Below, piece after piece: positions 50,701 through 59,022 of a DNA stretch of 64,000 nucleotides. Numbering within the stretch: the first letter of the stretch is position 1; each line of letters opens with the position of its first letter. A model generated the notes under the pieces. The model did not search any database. It worked only from the letters and a program-made list of their open reading frames with translations, and was not told where the DNA came from. A program made the position numbers and the translations under genes. The DNA is from Drosophila persimilis (taxonomy: Eukaryota > Arthropoda > Insecta > Diptera > Drosophilidae), in assembly GCF_003286085.1 (NCBI RefSeq), contig NW_020825359.1, forward strand, positions 99,501 to 163,500, in the 5' to 3' direction.

Positions 50701-53700
50701 TTTGTATTTTGTTTTCTGATTTTTGAGTGTGTGCCGTGCCGTACCGTGCCGTGGCTGACAAAAGTTGAAGATTGAAAAGACCAACGTGCAACAAAAACAA
50801 CAAGTTGTTTGACTGGCAAGAGTGCAAAAAGTGCTTGTTAGCTGGAAAACCATTTGGGATTTGCGATTTGGGATTTGGATAACCCAGCGAGAATCGAGCC
50901 TGGAATACATGAATACTACTCGTCCTATTATAATGCCGGCGTAAGTTCTACACAGAGTGCCGCACTCAGGGTTTGCCACACCAAAGTTTTGTTTATTTTC
51001 AAGGGAAGTTTGTTGATTTTTCCAGTGGCAGAGCATTCCAGTCTGTATTTGAGATGGGCCTTCAGGTCTGGGTTTCAATCTTACAGTTGAGAATTTGGAG
51101 CTGCTTTGCATGGTCTTCGATCTCGGCTCAAATCGATTTCCAGTTATAGCCATTGACTCTCTGGCTTTGTTTTGTCTTCATGTTCGCCATGTGGCCATAT
51201 AGCGGTACGGCACTGAGCCACTGAGCCACTAAGCCACCGCTAACTTGTTTCCAGCCAGCCGATTTGGCAGCCGCAGTTCTTTTTTTTTGGCCTTTTGTGA
51301 GAGCCATCTTTTGGTATGTAAATGTTGGCCCCCTACCCCTGTATCCACCTGCCTGCCACAGTGGGCACTCTGCTAATGCATTTATGCTGCTTATTAAAGA
51401 TTAATCTGCTCATCGCACGCAGCTCGAAGAGTGCCATGGCTTCTCAGGCCAATTGTCTTTCCCTAGGGAAAGTCCAGAGAATCACGCGATTCCCCATCCA
51501 GATATACATATCTGTACATACATATATAAGAAGAGAGACTAGCTAACATTTATGTGCAATTTGTGGGCCAAGCCAATGAAGGGGGAGAGGATTCGAGCAC
51601 TCGAGCACTTTGCATTTTCAATTTGCATTGCCAGGCCATAAAAACCAGTACCAGTACCAGTACCTCTGCACCTCTCCGTCGACCGACAACTGGTCTCCGC
51701 CCCCACTTGAAATGCAAGCCATCAACCCGAGCCGGAGCCCGAACCCGACCCAACGAAAGACTTGGGCCACAAACTCCGCTTTAGGCCCCGTCTTCGGTGT
51801 CACCATCCTTACCATCATCATCATCATCCCCATCGATTGCTTTGGCTTTGGCTTTCGTCTCTGGGGCCTGCCAGCATATTAATGCGTGGATTCTTGGATA
51901 CCTATGTACATATGAGTATTTATGGCTAATTCTCAAAATGCTGGCGCATGTCTGGCATGTGTAAAAGAGCCCCCCATTAGCCCCCCAGTTGGACGATTGG
52001 CAGCCGGCTCACGTGCCTCGGGCCTGGCCCAAGGCTGGGCCCGGCGGTCACCTGTCGTCTACCTGAGCGTCGCCTCCTTCTCTCTATTACCCCTCCGCGC
52101 TGCTGTCTACCTTCTGGGCCGTGCAATCTGTGCATCTTTCGGGTTGGTCTATCTGCCAGGTATCTGCAGTTTTCCCCGCTCTTCGAGCATCCTTTTGTCT
52201 GTGGCAGGTTGCACGTGTTCGGAGTTCTCACATTTGCCTGCCAGTTCTCCCTGGTCGCTCAATCTCTCAATCTTTGGCTGGGAAAAAGGTCAGTTCTGGC
52301 TGTTGTCTCTGTCTCTGGCTCTTACTGGCTCTTACTGGCTCTTGCTCTTGTTGCCGCTGTAATTGCGGAAACAGCGGCAACAGTTTTGCCATAAAATCTC
52401 GTTTGAGCCAAGCGTTTTAGCCCCCGCTTGTGGCTTAACAATTAAAGCTCATAAATCATGAGACTCCAGCAGCAAAAAAGCAACAAAAGACCGCAATAAT
52501 AATAATAATAAATGAAAAGATTTAGCTGCAGGCCAGTGGCTCTTTTTTCCAGCTTGTTTGCATTTCAAATACAAAACCGCTCTCAAATCCATCTGCAGCT
52601 GTCTGCCTGTATCTGTATCTGTATCTGTATCTCTGTCTGTGTCTAGCTCTTTCTGTTGCTGAATGAAAATTGAGATTGAGGTGTGCAAAGATCTATAAAT
52701 AGTGCCAGCCATGTTTCAAGGACTACAAGTTCCCCTTCGAGTGCTCAAAAGCAAAAGCAAAAACTCAAAACACAATCCACAAAGTCCACACAAAGATGAG
52801 GGCTTAAATATTAGACAGAAAATATTGGCAGAAGATCAATTGGAAAACATGGGAGCTACTGAGTCCAGGAAATCTAGTGGTTTTAATACTTTCCAGGGCT
52901 AAGATCCTCGTCTCCAATGACAGCCTCTTCGGTTCCCTTCGGGGCCCACATCGAGCCAATTGTTGGGCAACAAATATTCGCCAACACTCGTGGTGTGGCA
53001 AGACGGGTTGGTCCATGGCCGGGGATGGCCGGGGATTGGGCCATCGAATGGGTGGCGCTCGGCTAATGGAAATTAAAGAGCGTGACGTGTGCTCTGGACT
53101 AATTAACATGCAACTGTTTTGTCCAATGAATGGGCAATTACAGATACAACAGTGCCCCCCACCCCCCCCCCCCTCTCACCTCTCCACCCGACGTCTGTTT
53201 AGTTGGAAAAACAATTAGGGAAAAAACTGGAAATCGTTTCGGTTTTCGGAGTGTCCCCGGCCCCAACTTCCGCTCGGCTTTGCCGCTTATTAAACACTTT
53301 TTTGTACCCCTCTTGTGTCATAAAAATTGTCACAAAAGTGCAGTCAACTCGAATCGTTGTTGTGTCGTTGGATGTTAGCCACTTTTGGGTGGGGTCTTCG
53401 TCGCCTTCTCCCCTCCTGTGTGGTCTAGCGCCATCTGCAGATGGTTTTTCCTGCATTTCGGGCCGAAAGAGTCTCCGAATAGAACGTGGTTTTACTCTGG
53501 TTAAACTCCTTCTTTTGCGATGGTTTCAATAGTTTCTCTGAGCAACATGCCTGGAAGTTGCCCCAAAGGCGAATTCCTCATGTTTCTGGATGGCTTTCTC
53601 TTCTCCAAACCCTCGCCCGCTCTCTCCTCTCCTCCTCGCATTCGAAGGCCTTTTTCCTACCTTTGAATCAGTGCTCTCCCTTGGAATCCATGCACTCACT

Positions 53701-56700
53701 TTTGCTGAATGGCCAACCCCCAACCCCCAACCCCCTTTCCCCCGTCCCCCTTTTTTCGGGCCACTTTGGCCAGTTGACAAGTGTTAATTGTGCCGATTCC
53801 CAATTCGATTCCAAGTATCGCATGTCTATATAAACGACTGCGAGTACGTGTAGAATATCCCATATGTTGGCATCGGCATCGGCATCGGCATTATTTGTTC
53901 TCGCTGCTGTTGTTGCTCTTGGCCAAACAATTGTAATTGGCAGTGCCAACAAAAGCAAAAGTGGAAAAAAGGCGTTTACAGAGAGCCATATGTCGCATAT
54001 GGCGTCATTCCGTGTCGGGTCTGGCTCTGGGTCTGGCTCTGGCTCTGGCTCTGGGTCTGCGACTGGGCCTGCGCCTGGGGCTGGGGCTCTGGCTCTGGGG
54101 TCGACTCTTGGCATCAGGTTCTATTTAGAGCGACTTCATTTTCAAGGCGTCAGCAGTTGTCAAGTGGAAAACATTAGAGCGCTGACCGCTGCACATGAAA
54201 CTCGAAGTTGCCGCAAACTGCTGCATTGGCACTCTGATCTGGGGATGGTGGATGGTGGATGGTGGATGGTGGATGGTGGAGGAGGTGGAGTCCGAGTCTG
54301 GACCGGTTTGAGGCGAAACGAAACTTTCGATCGGCCCGCAAATGAGGTCGAGACCAAAAGCGAAAGTCCCGAAAGCCAAGCTCTGTTCTTCGGCCAGTTG
54401 TTGCTGTTTTGTTTTTGCATTTTGGGGTGTGCCATCTAGCGCTCCCCTCACTTCCCTCACTTCCCTCACTCCCCTCGCGATCCCCCAGCACGTGCCCAGG
54501 CGAAGTCCGAGTTCAAATCGATAGCTTTGTGGCTCAGGTTTTGATTTCCCTGCAGTTTCGTATTTGTTTACTGTTGGGTCTTTTGCCCACTTCCGTTCTA
54601 CGACGTCAACGTCTTTGGGCACTTCCCCCTTGCGGCGCTGACTCAGGGAAACAGTCCCCTGGCAAACCCCGAGTCGCCTCCTCGACGAGGTCTCAGCGAA
54701 CTGACCTAAGCAATTTTTTCGAAACAAACCTTACAGTGAAATGCCCAACTGAAAGCCCAGCGAAACCCAATCGTCCAGCGGAGCACCTCACGGAGCAGCA
54801 TGATCAAGTTTCGGTACAAGCGAAAGGAGCCCACGAATGTGGTGGCGCAGGGAGGATGCTCGGGAGCAGCCCCACCGAGCCTCAGCCACAGCCACAGCCA
54901 CAGCCACAGCCAAGGAGCCCCCCTGCCGGCACCGCCGTCAGCAGCGCCCCTGCAGCACCAGCAGCTGAATCAGCTGATCAGCAACAATGGCACCCTGCCG
55001 CGCAGCAGTCCCCGGAAGCTGATGATGATGGAGGCGGGTGGCGAGGGTGGAGCCCACAAGGCGGCCACCCTGACGCGCCAGAGCAAGCAGAAGGCGTCGG
55101 TGAGTGCCCTGGCCAAGGTGGCCAGCAGCGTGGAGCTGGCAGTGCTGGGCTACAACAACAACAACAACAACAACAACAGCAACAACAGCAACAGCCACAA
55201 CATCGGAAATGGAACAGCGGAGAGAGATCGCTGCATCAATGCGGTCATTGTAAGTCCGGGAATAGCCTAGGATTAGATTAGAAACGCCCTAGCAATGCCT
55301 CGTCCATAGACCAATTGATCCGCCCTGAGCCCGGCTATAATCGTACTCTTCTCTCTCTCTCTCGTCTCTCCCAAAACAGGAACTCTTCCAGCAGCTGCAG
55401 ACCAGCTCGGAGCCCGCCCTCTGCCCGGAACCGCTGAGGCGGGCCCTGGCCAGTGGACCCTTGGCTGGGCGACGGTTCCCCTTGGGGTGCCTGGGCGACG
55501 CGGCCGAGTGCTTCGAGCTGCTGCTGCATCGCGTCCACTCTCACATCTCCTCGGACGATGGCGACTCGTGCGAGTCGAGTGCCTGCATCGCCCACCGGCG
55601 TTTCGCCATGCGCGTCATCGAGCAGAGTGTCTGCAAGTGCGGGGCCAACTCCGAGCAGCTTCCTTTCACACAGGTGAGTCGCTTGAACTACCGCACAGAT
55701 GTACAGGTGTACAGGTGGCAGGCGGGCTAACGGTCTAGTCTCCTTCCTCCTCCACCGATTGGTGCCGCCCCCAGCGATCGGGGCATCGCGATCAGTGATC
55801 GAATCACAGCCAGAGCTCTGACGTGGGCCTCAGCATTGGAACACCTGCAGCACTTGCACCGTCTGCCACATGAGTAACTGTTAACCGATCGCTGTTGATC
55901 TTGGGTGATCTTGGGTGATCTTGGCTGATCTTGGGTGATGGCAGCAAACGGGTTTGCGCCATGCAGATGCAGAAATGAGCTTGAAAAGCCGCTGAACCAG
56001 TTTCCGAGAGCGACCGACTGGCTGACGGGGCAGATAGACACCAACGTAGAACCGACCCTTAAAAGGGGCAGATCACTGATCGAGCTGCGATCTGGGGCTT
56101 ACGTCAGCACGTGCCGCAGCGACTGTGGGAGTCGCACTTCCGCCTTGACCATAACCAAAGCCACATCACCTCTGGCCTCTGACTACTGTTCTGCTCGGCT
56201 CTGACTATATTCTTTGTTCGGTATCCCCCTCAGATGGTGCACTATGTGTCCGCCTCGGCCCTTACCTCGCAGAAGAGCCTGGCCATGCAGAGCCACCAGC
56301 AGCTGAGCTTCGGCCAGCTGCTGAGGGCTGCCGGCAACATGGGGGACATACGCGACTGTCCGGTAAGTAGACCCCACCGAAAACCTCTACCCGTGTCGCA
56401 CAGCAGCTCATCCGTTCTGTCTTTTTTGCGCATCCGTAGAACACCTGTGGAGCCAAGATTGGGATACGCCGGGCCCTGCTCAACCGGCCCGATGTCGTCT
56501 CCATTGGCATCGTTTGGGACTCGGAAAGACCCGCGGCCGACCAGGTCCATGCCGTGCTGAAGGCCGTCGGGACGAGCCTGCGGCTGGCCGACGTGTTCCA
56601 TCAGGTCAGCGAGCAGCGCTGGGCCCAGCAGGCGCAGCACGAGCTGGTGGGGATCGTCTCCTACTACGGCAAGCACTACACCACCTTCTTCTTCCACACG

Positions 56701-58991
56701 AAGCTGAAGGTGTGGGTGTACTTCGACGACGCCAACGTCAAGGAGGTGGGTCCCAGCTGGGAGGGGGTGGTGGACAAGTGCAGTCGCGGCCGCTACCAGC
56801 CCCTGCTGCTGCTCTACGCGGTGCCCCAGCCGCCCAGCTCCGCGGCGGGCATGGAGCAGCTATCCATCACAGGATCTCTGCCGTCCCCGGCCGCCTCCAT
56901 CACTGCGGCGGGACTGGCCTCTTCGGTGGTGCGCCGGGCGGTGACCCCCAGTCCGGAGAAGCCCTGCCTGGGTAGCACCCGACGCGCCATTACGCCCACG
57001 CCCCTGCGCACGCCCACCAACGACTACCAGAACCTGAGTGTCATCCAGAAGAACATCTTCCCCATGCCCATGCCCATGCCGATGCCGATGCCGATGGCCA
57101 TGCCCATACCCATGTCGAACGGGGCCGGCACCGATGAGACGGATGCCTACATCAGCCGCAAGACCGTCGAGCACGTGCTGAGTGCCCAGTACCAGAACCT
57201 CAGCGTCATCCAGGACAAGATCAACGGCGGCGTCGGCCCCGGATCTGCGCCAACATCCAGTGCCGACAAGGACGGCGGCTTCCTCAATCGAAAGCCCATC
57301 GAGGCGATGCTCAGCGCCCAGCTGGCTCGCCGGCAGCACCTCCAGCTGCAGCGCAGCCACAGCGCGGAGTCGAGCTCCGGCCACGCCTCCAATGGGTCCA
57401 ACGGCAGCTCGCCGCCCAGCGACGGCCTGACCATGCCCGAGCACCTGAACCAGCCCCGGAGACGGGACTCCGGCAACTGGTCGGGGGACCGGAACAGCGC
57501 CAGCTCGGCCAGCTCCACCACCCTGGACAATCCCTACCTGTACATGGTGGCCAAGCGGGGTGTGGCGGCAGTGCCGCAGAGTCCCACGCGCCACGGACTG
57601 CCGTACGACCCCGGCTACGACTCCTTCTCGCTGAGCTCCACGGACTCGTACCCGCCCAAGCACATCCTCAATCCCCAGCTGGCCAAGATACCGGAGGCAG
57701 CCATGGGAATGGGGGCCGGGGCGGGAAGCGTTCAAGGAGCAGGAGTCGGCCATGGCATGTCCCTGTCCGGGGACTGCGAGAAGCTCTGTCACGAGGCGGA
57801 CCAGCTGCTGGAGAAGTCGAGAATCGTGGAGGAGTCGCACGACCTGGAGACGGCCCTGGTGCTGTGCAACGCGGCCGCCGGCCGGGCCCGAGCCGCCATG
57901 GACGCGCCCTACAGCAATCCCCACACGATGACCTTTGCCCGGATGAAGCACAACACGTGCGTGATGCGGGCCCGCAGCCTGCACCGACGCATCCTCGTGG
58001 AGAAGGGCGCCGAGTCGGAGGCCATGCCCGAGCTGAAGCACATGCGGGAGGGCAGCACCAGCAGCGTGAAGCACGTGCGCCAGAACAGCAAGGACCGCAC
58101 CCTGGAGAAGGAGCAGATCCAGCTGCAGCTGCAGATGCAGATGCAGCAGCAGATGCCCAGCGCCGTGTCCAAGAGCATCGAGATCTACGCCACGCTCCCC
58201 AAGCGGAAGAGCCCGCTGAAGGCCCTGGCCGCCGCCGCCTCCGCCTCCGCCGTCGGCATGGACGACAATGCCATCGAGTACGAGCAGCAGGTGGTCGCCA
58301 GCAGTCCGGCCAGCCAGAAGCCGGAGCGGGAGAGCCGCTCGCTGTTCGGGCGCAAGGACAAGGACAAGGACAAGGAGAAGGAGAAGCGCAGCCGGAGCGA
58401 GGACCGGAACAAGCTCACGCGGGAGTTCTCGCTGACGGAGACGCTGCTGGTCAACGCCAAGGACACCCTGAAGAAGCACAAGGAGGACAAGGACGAGAAG
58501 AAGGAGAAGGACAAGAGCGGCAAGAAGCAGCACAAGATCCGGCGCAAGCTGCTCATGGGGGGCCTCATCCGGCGCAAGAACCGCTCCATGCCCGATCTCA
58601 CCGAGGCCGTGGACGACGCCGCACCACCGGCCAGTGCCCACCACCACCACCACCACCTGCACCATCCCTGCTCCCAGCCCGCTGCCCTCTTGGGCAGCTC
58701 CGTGGACGACAGTGCCGTGGGTCTGGGCAAGCACGCCTTGGCCATGAGCGGCTACATCTCCGAGGGCCACTTCGACTATCCCGGCCCTGGGGCGTGCGCC
58801 AATGGGGGAGGAGGAAGCGGCAGCGGCAGCGGCAACGGCATCGGCAGCGGAAGCAATCCCAATCCAAACCTGGAGCGCAGCAAGCTGATGCGCAAGAGCT
58901 TCCACGGCAGCGGCCGCCAGCTGACCATGCCCGTTCCGAAGGTGGCCCCGCCGCCGCCCATGCGGACCAGCTCCGCCCTGACGCCCCACCA

Positions 58992-59022
<31 letters not shown>

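Noticed and set aside
52711..52902. 63-codon Lys-rich plus frame in an ec intron
   Set aside because: A TATAAATA lies too close upstream (about 15 nt) to drive a transcript containing this ATG, and no other signal supports it.
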